Source: Gammaproteobacteria bacterium
GTDB lineage: Bacteria > Pseudomonadota > Gammaproteobacteria > JAJDOJ01
NCBI GenBank assembly: GCA_027030565.1
Contig: JALVEU010000128.1
Span: forward strand, 1-12,931
Length of the DNA: 12,931 nucleotides
Reading direction: 5' to 3'
Of this stretch, positions 6,472 through 12,931 are shown one piece after another. Position numbers and translations under genes: made by a program. A model generated the notes under the pieces. The model had not been told where the DNA came from. It made no database searches and saw nothing but the letters and a program-made list of their open reading frames with translations. The stretch's first letter is position 1; every line of letters begins with the position of its first letter.

Positions 6472-8391
6472 ATGCCCGCAACGCCCCCTGAAGAACTCAA
6501 GAACCCGGCGGAGGAACGCGCGCTGTTCCGCGCCCGTGCCGGTGTGGCCGCCGCCCTGGTGGTGGCCGCCCTGGCCGGGGTGGCGGGCCGGGCGGCCTAT
6601 CTGCAGATCCACAAGTACCAGCACTTCGCCACCCGCTCTCAGGACAACCGGGTGCGGGTGGTCGCCGTACCGCCCCCCCGAGGCCTGATCTACGACCGCA
6701 ATGGCGTGGCCGTGGCCGTCAACCTGCCCAGTTATCGTCTGGAGCTGACGCCTTCCGAGGTGGGCCGTAGGATGGACGCCGCCCGATGGAATGCGCTGCT
6801 GGATCGTCTCAGCCAGTGGGTGGAGATCCCCGAGGCGGACCGGGGGCGCTTTCATCGGGAACGCCTGCGCAAGCGGCCGTTCCAGCCGATCACGTTGCGG
6901 TTCAACCTGAGTGACGAGGAAGTGGCACGCTTCGCCGTGCACCAGTATGCCTTCCCCGGCGTGCAGGTGGTCGCCCGCTTGGGTCGTCACTATCCGCGCG
7001 CCGGGGCGACGGTGCATTCCGTGGGTTACGTGGGCCGCATCAGCGAGAAAGAGCTCCAGGCCCTAGAGGAGCCGCAGAACTACAGCGGCAGCAGCCACAT
7101 CGGCAAGACCGGGGTGGAGAAGTACCATGAGGCCCTGCTGCACGGGCGAGCCGGACTGCAGCACGTGGAGATCAATGCCCAGGGGCGTGTACTGCGTGTC
7201 TTGGACGAGGAGCCGCCCGAACCGGGGGCCGACTTGCTCCTGAGCCTGGACATGGGTCTGCAGGCGGTGGCCGAGCAGGCCCTGGGTGCGCACACCGGTG
7301 CAGTGGTGGCCATCGAGCCGTCCACCGGTGACGTGCTGGCGTTGGTGAGCAAGCCCACCTACGACCCCAATGCCTTCGTCAACGGCATCAGTGCACAGGC
7401 CTACCGGGCCCTGCTCACGGATCCCGACCGGCCCCTGTTCAATCGCGCGCTGGCCGGTCGTTATCCGCCGGGCTCGACCATCAAGCCGTTCATGGGCCTG
7501 GCGGGACTTCAGATGGGCGTCATCACCCCGGAGAAGACGATCTGGGCGGGACCCTATTTCAAGCTGCCCAACAGCAAGCGCAAGTACCGTGACTGGAAGC
7601 GGGGTGGTCACGGCAAGGTGAACCTGCACAAGTCCATCGTGCAGTCCTGCGACGTCTACTTCTACGACCTGGCTTACCGCATGGGTATCGACCGGATCCA
7701 CGACTTCCTCTCGGCATTCGGCTTCGGTCATCGCCTGGGGATCGACGCCACGGGCGAGAGCCCGGGGCTGCTGCCCTCGCGCAGCTGGAAGCAGGGTGCC
7801 CGGGGCGTGGCCTGGTTTCCGGGCGATACGGTGAACGTCGGCATCGGCCAGGGTTTCCTGCTCGCCACGCCGCTGCAGCTCGCCTCTGCGGCCGCCACCA
7901 TCGCCACGCGCGGAAAGCGCTTCCGACCGCGGCTGGTGCGCGCGGTGCGGCGCCCCGGAAGCTCGGAGTTCGAGCCTCTGGCACCGGAGCCCCTGCCGCC
8001 GGTGGTGCTCCGTGATCCGGTCTACTGGGACGTGATCGTCGAGGCCATGAAGGACGTCACCCGAAAGCGCAACGGCACGGCCTGGCGGATCGGCCGGGAC
8101 GCCCCGTACACCATCGCCGCCAAGACGGGCACCGCCCAGGTCTTCGGCTTGAAGGAGAATCAGAAATACGATCCGAGCAAGCTGCACCGCCGTCTTCACG
8201 ACCATGCCCTGTTCATCGCCTTCGCCCCGGCCGAGGATCCGCAGATCGCGGTGGCCGTGGTGGTGGAGCACGGCGGACACGGCGGCTCGGCGGCCGGGCC
8301 CGTGGCGCGTGCGGTGATGGACTATCATCTCCTGGGCCGGCTGCCGGCACCCGCGGCACCGGCTGGGGAAGCCGTGGTGGCCCGCCGATGA
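6472..8391 (+). CDS. mrdA: Penicillin-binding protein 2 (elongasome transpeptidase)
   Basis: PBP2 is the inner-membrane class B D,D-transpeptidase that crosslinks peptidoglycan during lateral wall growth, working with RodA and MreB/C/D. At 639 residues it is of normal family length (E. coli 633). A cytoplasmic tail is followed by one membrane anchor (about residues 24-43, AGVAAALVVAALAGVAGRAA). Next come the PBP dimerisation domain (RGLIYDRNG) and the C-terminal transpeptidase domain. The catalytic motifs are intact: S335-T-I-K338 (YPPGSTIKPF), S392-C-D394 and K551-T-G-T. YRDWKRGGHGKVN and the GIGQG segment are typical of PBP2 rather than PBP3. The ATG has only a distant GGGTGAG upstream. Its end overlaps mrdB by 4 bases (ATGA), suggesting coupled translation. 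Confidence 0.97.
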   Translation: MPATPPEELKNPAEERALFRARAGVAAALVVAALAGVAGRAAYLQIHKYQHFATRSQDNRVRVVAVPPPRGLIYDRNGVAVAVNLPSYRLELTPSEVGRRMDAARWNALLDRLSQWVEIPEADRGRFHRERLRKRPFQPITLRFNLSDEEVARFAVHQYAFPGVQVVARLGRHYPRAGATVHSVGYVGRISEKELQALEEPQNYSGSSHIGKTGVEKYHEALLHGRAGLQHVEINAQGRVLRVLDEEPPEPGADLLLSLDMGLQAVAEQALGAHTGAVVAIEPSTGDVLALVSKPTYDPNAFVNGISAQAYRALLTDPDRPLFNRALAGRYPPGSTIKPFMGLAGLQMGVITPEKTIWAGPYFKLPNSKRKYRDWKRGGHGKVNLHKSIVQSCDVYFYDLAYRMGIDRIHDFLSAFGFGHRLGIDATGESPGLLPSRSWKQGARGVAWFPGDTVNVGIGQGFLLATPLQLASAAATIATRGKRFRPRLVRAVRRPGSSEFEPLAPEPLPPVVLRDPVYWDVIVEAMKDVTRKRNGTAWRIGRDAPYTIAAKTGTAQVFGLKENQKYDPSKLHRRLHDHALFIAFAPAEDPQIAVAVVVEHGGHGGSAAGPVARAVMDYHLLGRLPAPAAPAGEAVVARR

Positions 8392-9509
8392 GGCCCTTCG
8401 AGCAGGCCCTGCACCACGGCGTGGAGAACCCGCTGCTGCGCGTGGCGCGTCTGGACTGGCCACTGTTCGTGGCGGTGCTCCTGGTGGCCGGGCTGGGCCT
8501 GTTGGTGCTGTACAGTGCCAGTGGCGGGGACCTGGGGTTGGTGAAGCGCCAGTCCCTGCGACTGCTGCTCGGCCTGGGGCTGCTGCTCGCCGTGGCTCAG
8601 GTTCCAGCCGACCGTCTGCGGTTGTGGTCGCCGTGGATCTACAGCGCGGGTCTGCTCCTGTTGGTGTGGGTGGACGTGGCCGGGGTCATCGGCAAGGGGG
8701 CGCAGCGCTGGCTCGATCTCGGCGTGATCCGCTTCCAGCCCTCCGAGATCATGAAGCTGGGCGTGCCCATGATGGTGGCGTGGTATTTCGCAGACCGGCC
8801 ACTGCCACCCAGGTTGCGCGAGCTCGCCGTGGCGGCACTCATGGTGGTGGTGCCCGCCGCGCTGATCGCGCGGCAGCCCGATCTGGGCACTGCGGTGCTG
8901 GTGGGGGCCGCCGGCGTGTTCGTGATCTTCCTGGCGGGAGTGGGTTGGCGCCTCATCGCCGCCCTGGGGGCGCTGGGTTTGGGTGCCGCCCCGGTGCTCT
9001 GGCACTTCATGCACGACTATCAGCGCAGGCGCGTGCTCACCCTGCTGGACCCCGAGAGTGACCCCATGGGGGCCGGCTACCACATCATCCAGTCCGAAAT
9101 CGCCATCGGCTCCGGGGGCCTCTATGGGAAGGGATGGACCAACGGGACCCAGTCGCAGCTGGATTTCCTCCCGGAGCGCTCCACCGATTTCATCTTTGCC
9201 GTGTTCGGAGAGGAGTTCGGCTTTCTGGGCGTGCTCGCGCTGCTGGTGCTGTACGGGTTCATCGTCCTGCGCGGACTCTACATCGCGACCCAGGCCCAGG
9301 ATACCTATGCACGCCTGCTGGCAGGTGCGCTGAGCCTGTCGTTCTTCGTGTATTGCTTCGTCAACATGGGCATGGTCTCTGGTATTCTGCCCGTCGTAGG
9401 CGTACCACTGCCGCTGATCAGCTATGGGGGCACATCCATGGTGACGTTGATGACGGCTTTCGGTATGCTCATGTCCATTCATTCTCACCGAAGGCTTCTA
9501 GCCCGTTGA
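8388..9509 (+). CDS. mrdB: Rod-shape SEDS peptidoglycan glycosyltransferase RodA
   Basis: RodA polymerises lipid II into glycan strands at the inner membrane as the partner of PBP2. It has 373 residues (E. coli 370) with about ten hydrophobic segments and belongs to the SEDS family. Signature stretches are GKGAQRWLDLG, the large periplasmic loop GKGWTNGTQSQLDFLPERS ending in T-D267-F, and the C-terminal VGVPLPLISYGGTS. D267 corresponds by position to the aspartate reported as essential in RodA enzymes. The start codon overlaps the mrdA stop (ATGA), and its TGA stop overlaps the TTG start proposed for mltB. The symbol rodA is also used for this gene. Confidence 0.97.
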   Translation: MRPFEQALHHGVENPLLRVARLDWPLFVAVLLVAGLGLLVLYSASGGDLGLVKRQSLRLLLGLGLLLAVAQVPADRLRLWSPWIYSAGLLLLVWVDVAGVIGKGAQRWLDLGVIRFQPSEIMKLGVPMMVAWYFADRPLPPRLRELAVAALMVVVPAALIARQPDLGTAVLVGAAGVFVIFLAGVGWRLIAALGALGLGAAPVLWHFMHDYQRRRVLTLLDPESDPMGAGYHIIQSEIAIGSGGLYGKGWTNGTQSQLDFLPERSTDFIFAVFGEEFGFLGVLALLVLYGFIVLRGLYIATQAQDTYARLLAGALSLSFFVYCFVNMGMVSGILPVVGVPLPLISYGGTSMVTLMTAFGMLMSIHSHRRLLAR

Positions 9510-10531
9510 AACCCCTTCGCTTCATTCCTTTGCTGGCGGCGTTGCTGGTGCCGCTCCTCATGGCCGGGGCGGGGCGCGCGGAGAGCGAGTCCGAGGCCGA
9601 CTATGCCCAGCGGCCGGAGGTCCAGGCCTTCATCGAGCACGTGAGTCGCAAGCACGGCTTCGATCCGGCCGAGCTGCGCGAGCTGTTCGCCGGCGTGCGT
9701 CAGCAGAAGAGCATCCTGCGGGCCATCGCCAAGCCCGCCGAGGCCAAGCCCTGGTATCAGTATCGCAGGATCTTTCTCACCCCCGAGCGCATCCAGGGGG
9801 GCGTGGCGTTCTGGGACGAGCACGCCGCAGCCATCGAGCGGGCGAGCCAGGAGTTCGGGGTGGACCCCCAGATCATCGTCGCCATCATCGGTGTGGAGAC
9901 GCTCTATGGGCGGCGCACCGGCCGCTATCCGGTCCTCGACGCCCTGGCCACGCTGGGCTTCGACTATCCCAAACGAGGCAGGTTTTTCCGCGGCGAGCTG
10001 GAGGAGTTCCTCCTCCTGACCCGCGAGGAGCGTATGGATCCGAAGGCCATCAAGGGCTCGTATGCCGGCGCCATGGGCATCGGGCAGTTCATCCCCAGCA
10101 GCTACCGGGCCTATGCCGTGGACTTCGATGGTGACGGGCGCCGTGACCTCTGGGACCCGGAGGATGCCATCGGCAGCGTGGCCCATTACTTCGAGCGCCA
10201 TGGCTGGATACGGGGTGGACCCGTGGCGGTGAAGGCACGCGTGGAAGGGGACGACTACCGCAAGCTCCCGCGCAAGGGGGCCAAGCCCGTGGTGCCCGTG
10301 GCCATGCTGGAGCGCCACGGCGTTCATCCGCCGTCCGGCGCTCTGGACGGTGTGTCCAAGGTGGTGTTCCTGGAATACGACCAGGGTCCGGCGCGCAAGG
10401 AATACTGGCTCGGGTTCGACAATTTCTACGTGATCACGCGGTACAACCGCAGCCCGTTGTATGCCATGGCCGTGTACCAGCTCAGCGGTGAGATCGCCAA
10501 AGCCAGAGCGAAACAGGCCCGCGCGCGCTGA
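9506..10531 (+). CDS. mltB: Membrane-bound lytic murein transglycosylase B family protein
   Basis: This periplasmic lytic transglycosylase cleaves MurNAc-GlcNAc bonds to give 1,6-anhydro ends. I chose the TTG at 9506, which shares a 4-base TTGA overlap with the rodA stop. It gives 341 residues and a clean signal peptide (LKPLRFIPLLAALLVPLLMA, then GAGRA). The frame is open far upstream inside rodA, but that part is shadow sequence. No lipobox cysteine is seen, so the protein is probably soluble periplasmic, unlike E. coli lipoprotein MltB. Family motifs are HGFDPAELRELF and IGVETLYGRRTGRYPVLDALATL, where E131 is the catalytic glutamate. Next come GSYAGAMGIGQFIPSSYRAYAVDFDGDGRRDLW and DAIGSVAHYFERHGW. 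The weak AAGG at 9491-9494 may be the ribosome site; translational coupling to rodA is likely. Confidence 0.93.
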   Translation: MKPLRFIPLLAALLVPLLMAGAGRAESESEADYAQRPEVQAFIEHVSRKHGFDPAELRELFAGVRQQKSILRAIAKPAEAKPWYQYRRIFLTPERIQGGVAFWDEHAAAIERASQEFGVDPQIIVAIIGVETLYGRRTGRYPVLDALATLGFDYPKRGRFFRGELEEFLLLTREERMDPKAIKGSYAGAMGIGQFIPSSYRAYAVDFDGDGRRDLWDPEDAIGSVAHYFERHGWIRGGPVAVKARVEGDDYRKLPRKGAKPVVPVAMLERHGVHPPSGALDGVSKVVFLEYDQGPARKEYWLGFDNFYVITRYNRSPLYAMAVYQLSGEIAKARAKQARAR

Positions 10532-10571
10532 GCGCCGATGGGGGGGCATCCGGGCATGGCCGGCATACCGG

Positions 10572-11339
10572 ATGCTGCTGGCCGTGGTCGTCGCGGTGCT
10601 GGGGGCCTGCTCGGGGCCAGGCGTCAAGGATGGGCCCGGGGACCGGCCGGTCCCCACCGACATTCCGGACGCCCAGCCGCGCGTGGAACCGCGCAGCCGC
10701 TATGGGAACCCCCCGTTCTACGACGTCCACGGCCGGCGCTACTACGTGCGTGCCTCCGCACGCGGCTACGTGGAGCGGGGACTCGCTTCCTGGTACGGCA
10801 CCAAGTTTCACGGCCGGCGCACTTCCAGCGGTGAGCCTTACGACATGTATGCCATGACGGCGGCGCACCGGACCTTGCCCTTGCCCAGCTACGTGCGCGT
10901 GACGAACCTGGAGAACGGGCGCAGTATCGTGGTCCGGGTCAACGACAGGGGACCGTTCCACGCCAACCGGATCATCGATCTGTCGTACGCGGCGGCCACC
11001 AAGCTGGGCATCGCCGAGCGGGGGACCGGCATGGTGGAGGTGCGCGCCATCGTCCCTGGGGAGGACGAACCCCCGGCCCACGCAACGGCCCCACCGGAGC
11101 ATCCGCCCCGCCTCTACGTGCAGGTGGGCGCCTATGCGCTGCGGAGCAACGCGCAACGTGTGCTGCGCAGGCTGCAGGCGCAGCGGATCGAGGGCGCGCG
11201 TGTCATGTCGACGCAGGTTCAGGGGCGCAGATTGTTCCGGGTCCGCATCGGCCCGCTGCGGGATCTCGAGGCGGCCGATTCGGTGATGAGCCGGCTCAGC
11301 GCTGCGGGGCTCCGTGAGTACCGTGTGGTGATCGACTGA
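10572..11339 (+). CDS. rlpA: RlpA-like septal-ring lytic transglycosylase, lipoprotein with SPOR domain
   Basis: RlpA is an outer-membrane lipoprotein. In Pseudomonas it is a lytic transglycosylase acting on stem-peptide-free (denuded) glycan at the septum. From the ATG at 10572 there are 255 residues. They start with a short signal (MLLAVVVAVLGAC) with lipobox LGAC and acylated C13. The DPBB domain has ERGLASWYGTKFHGRRT, E88 (SSGEPYDM) and D125 (VNDRGPFH). The 37-residue spacing equals that of the catalytic E120/D157 pair of P. aeruginosa RlpA. A C-terminal SPOR domain (LYVQVGAYA...LFRVRIGPLRDLEAA) binds denuded peptidoglycan. The signal lacks the usual basic N-region. An ATG at 10538 followed by a 7-G run would supply it (MGGIRAWPAYRM) if the run were one base shorter, so the true start is uncertain. 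It lies 40 bases after mltB. Confidence 0.93.
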   Translation: MLLAVVVAVLGACSGPGVKDGPGDRPVPTDIPDAQPRVEPRSRYGNPPFYDVHGRRYYVRASARGYVERGLASWYGTKFHGRRTSSGEPYDMYAMTAAHRTLPLPSYVRVTNLENGRSIVVRVNDRGPFHANRIIDLSYAAATKLGIAERGTGMVEVRAIVPGEDEPPAHATAPPEHPPRLYVQVGAYALRSNAQRVLRRLQAQRIEGARVMSTQVQGRRLFRVRIGPLRDLEAADSVMSRLSAAGLREYRVVID

Positions 11340-11388
11340 CCGTCGGTTGCACTTCTTCCATCCATCATCGGCGAGATACCTGAGACCC

Positions 11389-12552
11389 ATGTGCAGAATC
11401 TGGATTGGCCTGCTCGCTCTGCTGTGGATCCTGGCCGCTGCTGCGGCCACGCGCCCGCTCCCGGCCCCGCCGGCCCTGGAGGCGCGCAGCTACATCTTGA
11501 TGGACGCCGACAGCGGCGCCGTCCTGGCGGAGAAGGATGCCGACAATCCCCATGCTCCGGCCAGCATCACCAAGATCATGACCGCCTATGTGGTATTCAA
11601 GGCGCTGCGAGACGGCCACATCGGTTGGGACGATCTGGTGGAGGTGAGCGAACATGCATGGGCGCGCAACGTGGAGGGCTCGCTCATGTTCATCCGGGTG
11701 GGCAAGCGTGTTCCGGTGCGCGAGCTCCTCAGGGGGATGATCGTGGCCTCCGGCAACGATGCGAGTATCGCCCTGGCCGAGCACGTGGCGGGGACCGAGG
11801 CCGCCTTTGCCGAGCTCATGAACGCGGAGGCCCGGGCGATGGGGCTGCAGAATTCTCACTTCGTCAATGCAACGGGGCTGCCGCACGCCGATCACTACAT
11901 GTCGGCAAGGGACATCGCCCTCCTGGCCCGTCATCTGATCCGGGACTTCCCCGAGGAGTACCGTATCTTCGCGGAGAAATCGTATACGACACCGACGGAG
12001 TACTCGGGCAGCCGTAAGCCCATCACCCAGCCCAACCGCAACCGGCTGTTGTGGAAGGATGCTTCGGTGGACGGGCTCAAGACCGGCCACACCCAGGAAG
12101 CGGGCTACTGCCTGGTGGCCTCGGCCCGACGCGACGGCATGCGCCTGATCTCGGTGGTGATGGGCACCTCGAGCGACCGTAAGCGGACCGCCGAGAGCCA
12201 GGCGCTGTTAAGCTATGGGTTCCGCAACTTCGAGACGCACAAACTCTTCGATGCGGGTGAGACGCTGACCAACCTGCGCGTGTGGAAGGGTGAGACCGAG
12301 ACCGTGCCTGCCGGTCTGGCCCAGCCCCTGTACATCACGGTGCAGAAGGGGCGTTACAAGGACCTGGATGCGCGCACCGAGCCGGCGGGCCGGATCGAGG
12401 CGCCGGTGACTGAGGGGCAACGGCTCGGGGACGTGGTGGTGCGCCTGGACGGCAAGGAGCTCGAGCGCGTGCCGCTGATCGCCCTGCGGGACGATCCCGA
12501 AGGCGGCCTGTGGCGCCTCGCGGTGGACACCGTCCTGCTATGGTTCGAATGA
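11389..12552 (+). CDS. dacA: D-alanyl-D-alanine carboxypeptidase (PBP5/6 family)
   Basis: This low-molecular-weight PBP removes the terminal D-alanine from pentapeptides at the periplasmic face, limiting crosslinking. From the ATG at 11389 it has 387 residues (E. coli PBP5 403), with signal peptide MCRIWIGLLALLWILAAAAA. An upstream in-frame TTG at 11347 would place untypical residues before the signal and is less likely. The catalytic motifs are S59-I-T-K62, S121-G-N123 and K231-T-G. The C-terminal PBP5 domain follows (ETVPAGLAQPLYITVQKGRYKD...). The end, LAVDTVLLWFE, fits an amphipathic membrane-anchoring helix. It lies 49 bases after rlpA with no terminator between, and overlaps the next gene by 4 bases (ATGA). 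Confidence 0.96.
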   Translation: MCRIWIGLLALLWILAAAAATRPLPAPPALEARSYILMDADSGAVLAEKDADNPHAPASITKIMTAYVVFKALRDGHIGWDDLVEVSEHAWARNVEGSLMFIRVGKRVPVRELLRGMIVASGNDASIALAEHVAGTEAAFAELMNAEARAMGLQNSHFVNATGLPHADHYMSARDIALLARHLIRDFPEEYRIFAEKSYTTPTEYSGSRKPITQPNRNRLLWKDASVDGLKTGHTQEAGYCLVASARRDGMRLISVVMGTSSDRKRTAESQALLSYGFRNFETHKLFDAGETLTNLRVWKGETETVPAGLAQPLYITVQKGRYKDLDARTEPAGRIEAPVTEGQRLGDVVVRLDGKELERVPLIALRDDPEGGLWRLAVDTVLLWFE

Positions 12553-12931
12553 GTACGGCCGAACAGTGGGCCGACCGTCCCGCCTGGTTGAACGGAGAGG
12601 AGCTGCGCCTGGGCGAGGCGCATATCTCGCCCTTGGATCGAGGATTCCTGTTCGGTGACAGTGTCTACGAGGTGATCCCCGCCCGTGGCCGACGTCCGTT
12701 TCGCCTCTCCCAACACCTGGACCGCCTGGCGCGCTCGTTGCACGAGGTGAGGATCCCCGCGCCACTCGACCGCGAGGGCTGGGTTTCGGTGGTCGAGCGG
12801 CTGGTGGAGCGCGCGCCCTGGAACGACGTCAGCGTATATCTGCAGGTCACCCGCGGTGTGGCGCCCCGCGATCACGCCTTTCCGCAGGTGCCGCCGACGG
12901 CGTTCGCCATGGCCGGGCCCCTGGATCCGCC
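12549..12931 (+). CDS. dat: Class IV aminotransferase, probable D-amino-acid transaminase (3'-truncated by window edge)
   Basis: The reading frame starts at the ATG overlapping the dacA stop (ATGA) and runs off the window after 127 codons. The visible part is the N-terminal half of a PLP fold-type IV aminotransferase: LNGEELRLGEAHISPLDRGFLFGDSVYEVIPA, then FRLSQHLDRLARSLHEVRI and VYLQVTRGVAPRDHAF. The LDRGFLFGDSVYEV and QVTRGVAPRDH stretches resemble D-alanine transaminases more than BCAT (IlvE) or ADC lyase (PabC). The PLP-binding lysine region lies just beyond the window, so subfamily assignment is not final. Position after dacA, which releases D-alanine, fits a role in D-Ala/D-Glu interconversion. 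The same dacA-aminotransferase pairing is known from other Gammaproteobacteria, often followed by ybeD-lipB-lipA. Confidence 0.87.
   Translation, partial: MSTAEQWADRPAWLNGEELRLGEAHISPLDRGFLFGDSVYEVIPARGRRPFRLSQHLDRLARSLHEVRIPAPLDREGWVSVVERLVERAPWNDVSVYLQVTRGVAPRDHAFPQVPPTAFAMAGPLDP

Noticed and set aside
9134..9505. Start of the mltB frame at 9134 inside rodA
   Set aside because: The extra 124 residues are the out-of-frame shadow of rodA and would hide the signal peptide.
11340..11388. Promoter for dacA (TTGCAC at 11347) or TTG start at 11347
   Set aside because: No -10 at acceptable spacing, and the extra N-terminal residues from the TTG do not fit a signal peptide.

Overview
The window is GC-rich, densely coding chromosome of Gammaproteobacterial type. 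ClpB and MazG closely resemble their enteric counterparts. LptD and a complete cell-elongation and peptidoglycan cluster indicate a Gram-negative rod. The overall character suggests a Chromatiales/Ectothiorhodospiraceae-like lineage, but this is an impression from gene content and base composition, not a placement. I see no mobile element, CRISPR array, tRNA or rRNA.

Layout. (1) 1-2280: the 3' part of clpB, closed by a GC-rich hairpin terminator. (2) 2400-3203: mazG, a house-cleaning NTP pyrophosphohydrolase. (3) 3221-5389, minus strand: lptD, the outer-membrane LPS translocon, convergent with mazG and with its own sigma70-like promoter. (4) About 5390-5812: a 420-base stretch without a convincing protein gene. 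(5) 5813-6424: ppa, inorganic pyrophosphatase. (6) 6472 to the window end: a tight plus-strand run mrdA(PBP2)-mrdB(rodA)-mltB-rlpA-dacA(PBP5)-class IV aminotransferase (probably D-amino-acid transaminase). Several of these genes overlap by 4 bases.

The most interesting element is in region 4. The plus strand carries about 11 GGA triplets in roughly 160 nt, against only 2 TCC. Eight of them are in the ANGGA context, and one is a full UACAAGGA CsrA-consensus core inside a hairpin loop. The stretch ends in a perfect 9-bp stem plus U8 terminator. Upstream lies an 18-base imperfect palindrome, TGTAGG-N6-CCTACG, resembling the GacA/UvrY/SirA upstream activating sequence that drives csrB/rsmY/rsmZ genes. 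I interpret this as an unannotated CsrB/RsmZ-family sponge RNA that would sequester CsrA/RsmA. The palindrome also sits about 60 bases upstream of the predicted lptD start site on the other strand, so it might serve both directions.

How the genes work together. mrdA and mrdB encode the transpeptidase and glycosyltransferase of the elongasome. MltB and RlpA trim glycan strands. DacA removes terminal D-alanine from pentapeptides, and the last gene probably interconverts D-alanine and D-glutamate with their 2-oxo acids. LptD supplies the outer leaflet of the same envelope. MazG and Ppa both act in pyrophosphate/nucleotide metabolism but are not linked as an operon here.
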